Shown here: positions 1 to 9,093 of the stretch, piece by piece
Layout of the letters: each line of letters opens with the position of its first letter
How positions within the stretch are numbered: the stretch's first letter is position 1
Source: Rhynchopus sp. YZ270_cl-10
Lineage: Eukaryota; Euglenozoa; Diplonemea; Diplonemida; Diplonemidae
Assembly (NCBI GenBank): GCA_964035575.1
Contig: CAXIVB010000012.1
Location: forward strand, 1 to 58,331
Length of the DNA stretch: 58,331 bases
Direction: 5' to 3'
The notes under the pieces: model-generated
What the model was told of the DNA's origin: nothing
Database searches by the model: none
Seen by the model: only the letters and a program-made list of their open reading frames with translations
Made by a program: the position numbers and the translations under genes

Positions 1-197
1 CTGTCTGGTAGCATGCTAAGTGACGTCGTCATGCTGATGGGCACTATAGATGTTGTGTTTGGGTCCGTAGATAGGTACCCGGGAGTAGTATTTATACATC
101 GCTCGTGGCTCCTGTGTACATCACCATCTGCACCATAGACATGCTATGCTCTAGAGATGTAGTGTGCTGTAAGGACACCATACTAGTAGCATGATGA
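1..197 (+). other. Single-copy lead-in, no gene seen
   Basis: No convincing gene. This is part of the CpG-containing zone that continues from the end of the previous unit. It holds the word GTAAGGACAC near 171, which also occurs inside the RNA-like modules near 9255 and 9581, so it may be a remnant of, or a partner to, those modules. Two adjacent TGA codons (192-197) close the frame that opens at 198. Confidence 0.5.
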
Positions 198-728
198 GTG
201 CTGCCACCACTACTATCAGTTGATGACCTCACATATCTCATCTATATGTCCACACCTGTATATGCACTAGTCCTCTATGCGACCTCTCATACATACACTA
301 TATGCTCCATGGAGACCCTGTACCTACTGCATACCTTGACGGCTATAGCATCCACATGCACTGCTCGCAGATCCCATGCTACACCACTACTCCGTAACAG
401 CACACCCGTCATCCAGCACACAGATTGCATATATGGCTGCCCCTGCTGCAGGTGTGGTCTGATACCTACCATACGCATGATGGTGATGTAGAAGTCGTGC
501 CCCACTTCATGCGGCTAGGAGGTCATACATCTGCTCCCTATCCTCAAATAGCCAGATGCTGCAGCTATGCTGTCCGCCTTCATCCCCGTGTCACTACTAC
601 TGGATGCTGAGCTCTTGCTCTCTTTGCACGCACCCTATGTGGATGGATGTGCTATCGCCTAGGTTGTTTACCTTAGGGTATAGCATCTCAGGAGTGCTCA
701 GGTGGAGAGGTAGTAGCAGGTTGCCTAA
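198..728 (+). other. Frame open to TAA/TGA but holding seven TAG codons
   Basis: Read from 198, this frame meets no TGA or TAA until the TAA at 726-728 (176 codons), but contains TAG at 489, 516, 549, 660, 681, 711 and 714. Under the standard code only 198-491 (97 codons, no ATG at its start) is open. The N-terminal part would be rich in Leu, Tyr and Thr with two Cys pairs near codons 81-87. It matches no family I know. TAG is the commonest of the three stop trinucleotides in this zone in any frame, so the pattern may be chance. A second frame (556-879) overlaps it. Copies start at 13271, 26344, 39417 and 52004. Confidence 0.15.
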
Positions 729-879
729 GCCACTCATAGCGGAGGGCATGATGAAGAAGAAGAGCATGAGCATAGCGTGCCCGGACCTCCACATGGTAAC
801 ACCCTATGTAGCTCCGCGTAGAGTGCCATGTAATACTGCAAAGGTCCATGTCGAGGCAGGAGGTAAACGTCACAGTTGA
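556..879 (+). CDS. Doubtful small ORF, 107 codons, unknown product
   Basis: ATG start, TGA stop; the frame is open without any stop from 487. The product would be basic and rich in Cys and Met in its first 40 residues, with a short Lys-rich patch (MMKKKS) near residue 67. No domain, signal peptide or clear membrane segment is recognisable. It overlaps the TAG-interrupted frame 198-728, so at most one of the two is likely to be real. The end of the frame coincides with the boundary to the GACCCC spacer. It could equally be noncoding. Confidence 0.12.
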   Translation: MLQLCCPPSSPCHYYWMLSSCSLCTHPMWMDVLSPRLFTLGYSISGVLRWRGSSRLPKPLIAEGMMKKKSMSIACPDLHMVTPYVAPRRVPCNTAKVHVEAGGKRHS

Positions 880-1428
880 CTGAGACCTCAGGACCCCATT
901 TTGACCCCTTTTAGACCCCTTTTAGACCCCAATACCATAGTCTCAGGCCTCAAACACCCCTTTTAGACCCCCTTTCCAGCAGGTTAAGGGGCCAAAGTAG
1001 GCATACAGGTCCCCAAAGGGGTCCAAAAGGGGTCCCCACTTCCTAAATGGTGTCTCCAAAACCTCCATTTTAGGGTCCCTTTTGGAATGCACCAGATCGC
1101 TTTACTCTACTCTCCCTATCATATCTTGGCACACCCCCTAAATATAGCCATTTCAGACCCCCTCCAGGATGCCCCATTTGAGGACCTTCCTTGTCAGGTC
1201 AAGCGTCAAAAGTAGTACAAACCCGCTAAATACCTGTTTTGACCCCTTTTCAGAGACCCCTCCATTTTAGGGATACTGTTTTAAGAGCACTTTGCCACCA
1301 GAGAGTAGATAGGATTACAAGGCTTTGGCAGATGGGCCATTTAGGGGTCCAAAAGGGGGTCCTCAAAGGGGTCCCAAAAGGGGTCCATAAAGGACCCCTC
1401 CTAGCCTGGGTCCGAGACCTCCCCATGA

Positions 1429-1500
1429 GACCTCCTATTTAGACCAAATATGCCTATATGGTAGATCAAACGCCATATCTAGAGGTCCAAATAGGAGGTC
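1429..1500. repeat. Nested inverted repeat, first copy
   Basis: Arms 1429-1445 and 1484-1500 are complementary over 17 bp with one mismatch. An inner pair ATATGG/CCATAT lies in the 38-bp loop. The same structure is repeated 455 bp downstream. Confidence 0.8.
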
Positions 1501-1883
1501 AAAATGGGTCCAAATAGGGACCTAAAAGGGGTCTAAAAAGGGACCCATTTACATGGTCCGTTTAGACCCCTCCTCAAATCGCTGCATCTCATATCTGCCT
1601 ATATGGATTTAATTGATTTGACCAACCTCTAACTTTGAGACCCTCTCAAAGAGGTCCTTTTCCATACTTTGTCGCCCAGATGATCTGCTCAACCATGTCG
1701 ATTTCGGACATATACAGCCATTTCAGACCCTTTTGAGGTGTGTCATTGGAGGGGGTCCAAATAGGGATGTTGAAACCATACATACAAAGTGCTCAGTTTG
1801 GGGTCAAAATAGGAGGTCAAATGGGGTCAAAATAGGAGGTCAAAAGGGGGCTCTTTTTAGGACCCCTTTGGGGTCCATATGGA

Positions 1884-1955
1884 GACCTCCTATTTAGACC
1901 AAATATGCCTATATGGTAGATCAAACGCCATATCTAGAGGTCTAAATAGGAGGTC
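1884..1955. repeat. Nested inverted repeat, second copy
   Basis: Arms 1884-1900 and 1939-1955 are perfect reverse complements over 17 bp, with the inner ATATGG/CCATAT stem in the loop. It is followed by more copies of the right-arm word, so several alternative pairings exist. Confidence 0.85.
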
Positions 1956-2027
1956 AAAATGGGTCTAAATAGGAGGTCTAAAGAGGACCAAAAGACACAC
2001 TTTAAGGGGGCACTTTAAGGGGGCCAA

Positions 2028-2056
2028 CTAACATATCGCGCGCGCGCGCGTGTTAG
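2028..2056. repeat. (CG)7 tract inside a palindrome
   Basis: CTAACA (2028-2033) and TGTTAG (2051-2056) are exact reverse complements flanking TAT and (CG)7 at 2037-2050. The tract can form Z-DNA or, with its arms, a cruciform. It is one of only two CpG-dense spots in the spacer. Copies of the tract lie at 15110-15123, 28183-28196, 41256-41269 and 53843-53856. Confidence 0.85.
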
Positions 2057-2249
2057 TAGGGGTTATTGGAGGTCTGCCCGATTTTGGCCTTTTCTTCCAT
2101 TTTGGTCTTGGTCCTCTGGTCTGCTGGTCCGAAGTCCGCCGGGCTCTGAGCACCCGATCTGAGGAGCTATTTGCAGGTCTTGATCTTGGGGTGGTCTGGG
2201 TCTGAGAGGGGTCTGTTCCATTTAAGGCTGGTTTGGGGTGCAAATGGGA

Positions 2250-2271
2250 TTAAGTCGGCTAGTCGACTTAA
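2250..2271. repeat. Perfect 8-bp hairpin
   Basis: TTAAGTCG (2250-2257) pairs exactly with CGACTTAA (2264-2271) across a 6-nt loop. It marks the return to word-repeat sequence after the less repetitive patch 2060-2249. Confidence 0.7.
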
Positions 2272-2766
2272 CGCGGCATGGAACAGTACGTGCTCGTCCC
2301 TGCCTGGCACCCCTCATTTTGGGCCCCGGCAAGTCCTCTTTGTATGACCCCTTTTAGAGACCCCATTTGGACCTTGTGTTGGTTCGACTCAAGACCCCAA
2401 TATTGCCTATATTGACCATTGTCTGAGGCCACAGCGGGACCACGTTTTGACCCATTTTGACCATCCATTTTGACCCCTTTTAGACCCCATTTTGACCCCA
2501 TTTTGACCCCTAAATCATAGTCTCGCCCGCCCAGATGGCACCTTGAAAGGCACCCTTTTAGACCCCATTTTGACCCCATTTTGACCCCTTTTGAGCACCT
2601 CCTGTTTTGACCCCTTTTGGCGATATGCTCATATTTGCAATGTTGCACTGCTCTCTGTCAACTTCACTTAACTACAACGACTTTTACCCCTTTTTACATC
2701 TCAAAACAGGGTCCAAAACAGGGTCCAAAAGTGACCCTCAAACCCCCAAATCTATGAACATTGACG

Positions 2767-4384
2767 CCCAAAATGGCCCATTTTGACCCCTTTTGGACCC
2801 CTTTTGGGACCCCTCAGGGGTCCCATTTTGACCCCTTTTGGACCCTACAGGCGCGAGACTATACCCCCTGCCTTACACAGGCTTGTAGACCCCCTCAGCT
2901 GCCTTACACAGGCTTGTAGACCCCCTTTTGGGACACTAAATAGACCCATTTGATGTAGGATTTGGCTCATATGACCCCATTTTGACCCCTTTTGGACCCT
3001 CTAGGGCATACAAAAAGGGGCCATTTGATGTAGGATTTGGCTCAAATGGGGTCATTTTGGGGTCCAGATGGGGTCCTCAGGAGGTCCCAAAATGGGTCCA
3101 TATAGGGCAAAAAGGGCCCTTTTCAGGTCTGGACACTTTCATACAGAGAGTAGTCCAAAGTTGACACAAAATGGGTGGTACCCCAAAAAGGGGGTCCTCC
3201 AAATTAGGGTCCCAAAATGGTCGGGCGCCAGGAAGGTCCCTTTTTGGGGTACCCCAAAATGGCCCATTTTGACCCCTTTTGGACCCCTTTTGGGACCCCT
3301 CAGGACCCCCATTTTGACCCCTTTTGGACCCTACAGGCGCGAGACTATACCCCCTGCCTTACACAGGCTTGTAGACCCCCTCAGCTGCCTTACACAGGCT
3401 TGTAGACCCCCTTTTGGGACACTAAATAGACCCATTTGATGTAGGATTTGGCTCATATGACCCCATTTTGACCCCTTTTGGACCCTCTAGGGCATACAAA
3501 AAGGGGCCATTTGATGTAGGATTTGGCTCAAATGGGGTCATTTTGGGGTCCAGATGGGGTCCTCAGGAGGTCCCAAAATGGGTCCATATAGGGCAAAAAG
3601 GGCCCTTTTCAGGTCTGGACACTTTCATACAGAGAGTAGTCCAAAGTTGACACAAAATGGGTGGTACCCCAAAAAGGGGGTCCTCCAAATTAGGGTCCCA
3701 AAATGGTCGGGCGCCAGGAAGGTCCCTTTTTGGGGTACCCCAAAATGGCCCATTTTGACCCCTTTTGGACCCCTTTTGGGACCCCTCAGGACCCCCATTT
3801 TGACCCCTTTTGGACCCTACAGGCGCGAGACTATACCCCCTGCCTTACACAGGCTTGTAGACCCCCTCAGCTGCCTTACACAGGCTTGTAGACCCCCTTT
3901 TGGGACACTAAATAGACCCATTTGATGTAGGATTTGGCTCATATGACCCCATTTTGACCCCTTTTGGACCCTCTAGGGCATACAAAAAGGGGGCATTTGA
4001 TGTAGGATTTGGCTCAAATGGGGTCATTTTGGGGTCCAGATGGGGTCCTCAGGAGGTCCCAAAATGGGTCCATATAGGGCAAAAAGGGCCCTTTTCAGGT
4101 CTGGACACTTTCATACAGAGAGTAGTCCAAAGTTGACACAAAATGGGTGGTACCCCAAAAAGGGGGTCCTCCAAATTAGGGTCCCAAAATGGTCGGGCGC
4201 CAGGAAGGTCCCTTTTTGGGGTACCCCAAAATGGCCCATTTTGACCCCTTTTGGACCCCTTTTGGGACCCCTCAGGACCCCCATTTTGACCCCTTTTGGA
4301 CCCTACAGGCGCGAGACTATACCCCCTGCCTTACACAGGCTTGTAGACCCCCTCAGCTGCCTTACACAGGCTTGTAGACCCCCT
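2767..4384. repeat. 486-bp tandem array, three full copies plus partial (unit 1)
   Basis: Copies begin at 2767, 3253 and 3739, with a partial copy from 4225. The first copy differs slightly from the others near 2819. The third has G in place of C at the marker (AAAAAGGGGG versus AAAAAGGGGC, near 3990). Each copy contains two 31-bp units (CTGCCTTACACAGGC core) and one GGGCGCC site. Open frames of 60-123 codons in each copy are translations of the repeat, not genes. Confidence 0.95.
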
Positions 4385-4449
4385 CAGCTGCCTTACACAG
4401 GCTTGTAGACCCCCTCAGCTGCCTTACACAGGCTTGTAGACCCCTCAGG
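4326..4449. repeat. 31-bp minisatellite, four copies
   Basis: Units start at 4326, 4357, 4388 and 4419. Inside the 486-bp copies the same unit occurs only twice. Each unit can form a small hairpin, GCCT/AGGC around TACAC. Confidence 0.9.
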
Positions 4450-4454
4450 ACCCC

Positions 4455-4735
4455 CCCTTTTAGACCCCTTTTGACCCCTTTTGGACCCCTCATCCCCCGG
4501 TCCCTATAGGGGCTCAAATGGCCCTTTTCGGGTTTGGACCGTTTTATACAGGGACCAATCCAAAAGTGACACAAAACGGGTGGTACCCCAAAAAGGGGGT
4601 CCTCCGGATTTGGGTCCATTTTGGGGTCGGGCGCCAGGAAGGTCCCTTTTTGGGGTACCCCCAAAATGGCCCTTTTGGCCCTTTTGGACCCCCTTTTGGA
4701 CCCTCTAGGGCATACAAAAAGGGGCCATTTGGACG
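4455..4735. repeat. Diverged 486-family copy
   Basis: Matches the 3' half of the 486-bp unit in the same order with many substitutions: the ACACAAAAC/TGGGTGGTACCCC block, GGGCGCCAGGAAGGTCCC near 4627, and the GGGCATACAAAAAGGGG block near 4707. It looks like an older edge copy that escaped homogenisation. Confidence 0.75.
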
Positions 4736-5867
4736 ACTCTCTGTGTCAAAAGGGGGTCCATTTTGACCCCATATCTATGAACTTTGACCCTCAAATGACC
4801 CCATATCTATGAACTTTGACGCCCAGGATGGCACCCCATTCCACCATTTCAGACCCCTCCTTTCAACCACCCCATACCTGAGGACCCCATATCTATGAAC
4901 TTTGACCCTCAAATGACCCCATTCCACCATTTCAGACCCCTCCTTTCAACCACCTCCTCTCAAGTCCCGTGCCTCGATGGAGTATGTCATTATGGCCACA
5001 TCAGTAGTAGGGCACCATGGCACCCGATCAGTCACTGTAACTGTACTAGTCGCTGTCCCATGGGTACGTGGTGAGCATGGCCACGGGTGTACATGCTGCG
5101 GATGCATGCGTTGCATATGCCACATCCAGGCCCTCTAAGCTGTTTCCATACCCCTCCAGATCTGGGGGTAGGACCCCAAATGACCCCATTTGGACCCCAT
5201 TTGAGGACCATTGGCATCATGTGTGGGCACCCCCTTTTCCACCATGTATGCCATTTGATCTACTCTCCCTATACATATGCCCTAATGGGCATAACCCCAT
5301 ATGATCCCATATGTGTTATATGACCACTTTGAAGCACCTTTATATGCATAGGGTGGGGACCCCATATGGGCCCTTTAGACCCCTTTCAAAAGGGGGTCGA
5401 AAGCATGTAGACCTCCTTACACTCCATGTGTATGGTGGTGTATAGGTTAAGGGGCTATATAGGGCATAATGGGTACATACACATACGCATGTCTTGCACC
5501 TCATGTGTGCACATGTTGGCATGTCATGAGGTGATCCAAAAGGGTGATCATCAGATGCCCTCATTTTGGGACCCCTCCCATTTTAAGAGGTCCGCTGCAT
5601 CAGACCGGGCCATCCTGGTTTGAACCGTTTGGGGACCTCAGGACCCCCAAATGGGCTGAATTGACCCCTTTTAGGGTCCTCAAAAGGACCCATTTTGGGG
5701 TCAAAAAGGGGGTCAAAATGGGGTCCATATGGTGACCCATACTATGGTCTATATAGGCAATATATGGGTCCTGGACCCTCCTCATGCCTGGACCCGAGGT
5801 GCTCCAAAGGGGGTACCCAAAGTGGTCCATTAAATAGGAGGCCTCCAGACCCCCTTAGGGGTCCAAA

Positions 5868-5929
5868 AGATGTCGAAACCCGACATCTACCTGGACCCCC
5901 GGAGGTCCCAAAAGGGCCATGTCGGGTTT
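5868..5929 (+). repeat. Two mutually exclusive hairpins sharing one arm
   Basis: AGATGTCG (5868-5875) pairs exactly with CGACATCT (5881-5888) across 5 nt. The overlapping stretch AAACCCGACAT (5876-5886) also pairs exactly, over 11 bp, with ATGTCGGGTTT (5919-5929). The two pairings exclude each other, the arrangement used in RNA switches and attenuators. Function is inference only. Confidence 0.7.
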
Positions 5930-6074
5930 ATACAACCCCTGCCAGTCCTAAGTGCTCTAAAAAGGGGTGATATTTGGTGGTCCATTCTGAGACCCCAATA
6001 TGACACTATTTGGCCTGTAGACCATGGTCCAGATCTGGACCCCAGATGGTCCAAAAGGGGTGCAACTAACATAT

Positions 6075-6088
6075 CGCGCGCGCGCGCG
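6075..6088. repeat. Second (CG)7 tract
   Basis: The same left flank as the first tract (CAACTAACATAT) precedes (CG)7, but the right flank is TGGTAAG, so the outer palindrome is imperfect. Copies lie at 19148-19161, 32221-32234, 44808-44821 and 57395-57408. Confidence 0.85.
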
Positions 6089-6101
6089 TGGTAAGAGGTA
6101 G

Positions 6102-6110
6102 TTTATAAAA
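6102..6110 (+). promoter_or_regulatory. TATA-like word after the (CG)7 tract
   Basis: TTTATAAAA lies 13 bp after the (CG)7 tract. A GGGGTCTGAGGGG-rich stretch and then the 372-bp array follow. It could be a spacer promoter, but no transcript start or product is visible, so this is only a positional suggestion. Confidence 0.15.
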
Positions 6111-6220
6111 TCGGAGCTTCCCAAGACCTCAGACCCCCAGGAGGTGGTCTCAGGGGTCTGAGGGGTTGGGAGGGGTCTGGAGCCATGAGGGGTCTGGGCC
6201 TCCACAGGATGGAGATGGAG

Positions 6221-8826
6221 ATGGGTCCATAAGGGGTTATATGCACTTATATGTACTTACATACATGTACATGTACCTCATATAGTACCCCTACGTACCT
6301 GTAGCTATATGCCCTTTAGACCCCATGTGCCCATGTGCCCACACCTCCTCACACCTGCTCCATATGCTCATATACCCCATATACCCCCTAAAAGGGGTCA
6401 AATGGGTCCTCAAAAGGGTCCCAAAATGGTCCATTTTAGGACACCCCATTCCACCATTTCAAACGTGCCCTTTCAATTGCACCATTTTGGGGACCCCCCT
6501 CAGATCTGGGGACCCCCTCAAAATGACCCCTTTTGACCCCATTTTGACCCCTTTTGGGTCCCTACCCATGACCCCCTAGGTCCTCAGGCCATATGGGTCC
6601 ATAAGGGGTTATATGCACTTATATGTACTTACATACATGTACATGTACCTCATATAGTACCCCTACGTACCTGTAGCTATATGCCCTTTAGACCCCATGT
6701 GCCCATGTGCCCACACCTCCTCACACCTGCTCCATATGCTCATATACCCCATATACCCCCCTAAAAGGGGTCAAAATGGGTCCTCAAAAGGGTCCCAAAA
6801 TGGTCCATTTTAGGACACCCCATTCCACCATTTCAAACGTGCCCTTTCAATTGCACCATTTTGGGGACCCCCCTCAGATCTGGGGACCCCCTCAAAATGA
6901 CCCCTTTTGACCCCATTTTGACCCCTTTTGGGTCCCTACCCATGACCCCCTAGGTCCTCAGGCCATATGGGTCCATAAGGGGTTATATGCACTTATATGT
7001 ACTTACATACATGTACATGTACCTCATATAGTACCCCTACGTACCTGTAGCTATATGCCCTTTAGACCCCATGTGCCCATGTGCCCACACCTCCTCACAC
7101 CTGCTCCATATGCTCATATACCCCATATACCCCCTAAAAGGGGTCAAATGGGTCCTCAAAAGGGTCCCAAAATGGTCCATTTTAGGACACCCCATTCCAC
7201 CATTTCAAACGTGCCCTTTCAATTGCACCATTTTGGGGACCCCCCTCAGATCTGGGGACCCCCTCAAAATGACCCCTTTTGACCCCATTTTGACCCCTTT
7301 TGGGTCCCTACCCATGACCCCCTAGGTCCTCAGGCCATATGGGTCCATAAGGGGTTATATGCACTTATATGTACTTACATACATGTACATGTACCTCATA
7401 TAGTACCCCTACGTACCTGTAGCTATATGCCCTTTAGACCCCATGTGCCCATGTGCCCACACCTCCTCACACCTGCTCCATATGCTCATATACCCCATAT
7501 ACCCCCTAAAAGGGGTCAAATGGGTCCTCAAAAGGGTCCCAAAATGGTCCATTTTAGGACACCCCATTCCACCATTTCAAACGTGCCCTTTCAATTGCAC
7601 CATTTTGGGGACCCCCCTCAGATCTGGGGACCCCCCTCAAAATGACCCCTTTTGACCCCATTTTGACCCCTTTTGGGTCCCTACCCATGACCCCCTAGGT
7701 CCTCAGGCCATATGGGTCCATAAGGGGTTATATGCACTTATATGTACTTACATACATGTACATGTACCTCATATAGTACCCCTACGTACCTGTAGCTATA
7801 TGCCCTTTAGACCCCCATGTGCCCATGTGCCCACACCTCCTCACACCTGCTCCATATGCTCATATACCCCATATACCCCCCTAAAAGGGGTCAAAATGGG
7901 TCCTCAAAAGGGTCCCATTTTCAGGACCCTCCAGCCCTCAGGACCCCTCAGGACCCCAAATGGCCCCTTTTGGGGACCCCCCTCAGATCTGGGGACCCCC
8001 TCAAAATGACCCCTTTTTGGCCCATTTTAGGACCCATTTTAGGACCCATTTTGACCCCTAAATCTATGAACATTGACGCCCAAAAAGACCCTTTTTGAGG
8101 TCCCATTTTGGACCCCTTTTTGGTCCAAAAAGTGACCCCTTTTTATGACCCTATTTTACCACTTTGGCCCGTTTTGCCTACAGTGGTCCATCAGGCCCTT
8201 TTGAGGGGTCCCAAAAAGGGGTCCATTTTGGGACCCTTTTGGGACCTCCCATGGCCCTCTAGCCACCCTGCTCATATGGGACCCCTTATACCCCATATAG
8301 TACCTATTTAGACCCTTAAATATAGGCCCTCTAGCCACCCTGTTCCCATGGCTCCAGACCCCCTAAAAGGGGTCAAAATGGGTCCTCAAAAGGGTCCCAA
8401 AATGGTCCATTTTAGGACACCCCATTCCACCATTTCAAACGTGCCCTTTCAATTGCACCATTTTGGGGACCCCCCTCAGATCTGGGGACCCCCCTCAAAA
8501 TGACCCCTTTTGACCCCATTTTGACCCCTTTTGGGTCCCTACCCATGACCCCCTAGGTCCTCAGGCCATATGGGTCCATAAGGGGTTATATGCACTTATA
8601 TGTACTTACATACATGTACATGTACCTCATATAGTACCCCTACGTACCTGTAGCTATATGCCCTTTAGACCCCATGTGCCCATGTGCCCACACCTCCTCA
8701 CACCTGCTCCATATGCTCATATACCCCATATACCCCCTAAAAGGGGTCAAATGGGTCCTCAAAAGGGTCCCAAAATGGTCCATTTTAGGACACCCCATTC
8801 CACCATTTCAAACGTGCCCTTTCAAT
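6221..8826. repeat. 372-374-bp tandem array, six copies (unit 1)
   Basis: Copies begin at 6221, 6593, 6967, 7339, 7712 and 8570. The fifth is interrupted by foreign spacer sequence (7919-8358) and the sixth stops at 8826, where single-copy sequence begins. Each copy opens with a 19-nt alternating purine-pyrimidine stretch (near 6270 in copy 1) rich in ATGTAC. Length differences of 1-2 bp come from C-run and A-run lengths. Frames of 60-93 codons repeated here are shadows of the repeat. Confidence 0.95.
7919..8358. repeat. Insert within the fifth 372-bp copy
   Basis: About 440 bp of other spacer words, including TCTATGAACATTGACGCCC at 8063 (also at 2751) and two CCCTCTAGCCACCCTG words (near 8251 and 8326). 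About 40 bp of the array, CCCTAAAAGGGGTCAAAATG onward, is present on both sides (near 7880 and 8361), so the insert looks like an unequal exchange or duplication inside the array rather than a transposon. Confidence 0.7.
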
Positions 8827-9090
8827 CACCGTCTATCTGATGACCGCCCTTGGATCTCAGTCCTTGTGGTAAAACCGCACCTCCCGTGGTGTGTACTTAA
8901 CCAACCGCATCTGTTAGGACCAACGGAGGGTGGCGGGCGCTTGCGCCTCGGGTCACCCGGCAGATGCAACCAACCACTAGTATACGCCCTCCGGGGAACG
9001 TGCGCATTGGGCGTACATCTGCACTCTACCGTCTCAGTCCTCGGACAGGGACCCCTTTACCCAACCAGCCGGGTAGGCAGGTTATCCGTT
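8827..9090 (+). ncRNA. Putative structured RNA domain, multi-helix
   Basis: This starts where the repeat array stops, with an abrupt change to CpG-containing sequence. GCATCTG (8907-8913) pairs exactly with CAGATGC (8961-8967), enclosing two hairpins: GGCG/CGCC (8936-8939, 8944-8947) with a CUUG loop closed by G-C, and CGGG/CCCG (8949-8952, 8956-8959). Next, TACGCCC (8983-8989) pairs with GGGCGTA (9009-9015). The CUUG loop is a known stable RNA tetraloop only when read on this strand. No RNA family is recognised, and no rRNA signature follows. An open frame running through here from the repeat array has no protein features. Confidence 0.4.
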
Positions 9091-9093
9091 ATC

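Larger units (their letters stand above)
886..2766. other. Irregular spacer segment before the 486-bp array
   Basis: Word repeats without a fixed period. It includes two copies of a nested hairpin (1429-1500, 1884-1955), the first (CG)7 palindrome, a 200-bp patch less rich in the words (2060-2260), and runs of T4 tracts every 10-11 bp (best at 2450-2510 and 2550-2600). No gene seen. Confidence 0.7.
4736..6220. other. Irregular spacer segment between the two arrays
   Basis: Contains short direct repeats: TCTATGAACTTTGAC at 4774, 4806 and 4892, and ATTCCACCATTTCAGACCCC at 4838 and 4921. A stretch with few spacer words follows (about 4985-5160), then an ATG/CAT-rich stretch (5230-5540), a pair of competing hairpins (5868-5929), and the second (CG)7 tract with a TATA-like word. 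Frames of 60-90 codons here show no protein-like features. No gene called. Confidence 0.6.
886..8826. repeat. GACCCC/TTTT word-repeat spacer (unit 1)
   Basis: A long spacer made of short words such as TTTTGACCCC, TTTTGGACCCC, TTTTAGACCCC and their reverse complements. CpG is scarce except in two (CG)7 tracts. Open frames here merely translate the words (Pro, Phe, Gly, Lys, Trp repeats), so I call no genes. It contains the nested arrays listed separately. Equivalent spans are 13959-21899, 27032-34972, 40105-47559 and 52692-58331. Confidence 0.9.

Noticed and set aside
2375-2395. tRNA or Pol III B box, from GGTTCGACTC
   Set aside because: The T-stem does not pair, there is no A box or acceptor stem, and the context is word-repeat spacer.
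3030-3055. Dinoflagellate-type spliced leader, from ATTTGGCTCAAATG
   Set aside because: It shares only the TTGGCTCAA core, lacks the CCGTAGCC start and a following GT donor, and is part of the 486-bp repeat.
2766-4450. Many open frames of 60-123 codons within the 486-bp copies
   Set aside because: They recur in every copy, overlap in several frames, and translate the GACCCC/TTTT words into low-complexity Pro, Phe, Gly, Trp, Lys strings without start context or domains.
7712-8569. The interrupted 372-bp copy is longer by about 486 bp, the same number as the other repeat's period
   Set aside because: The inserted sequence is not a 486-bp unit, and the size depends by 1-2 bp on which copy is taken as normal; treated as coincidence.
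8884-8895. Small-subunit rRNA 3' region on the minus strand, from GTACACACC
   Set aside because: A 9-base match with no agreement on either side and no other conserved small-subunit segment in the unit.
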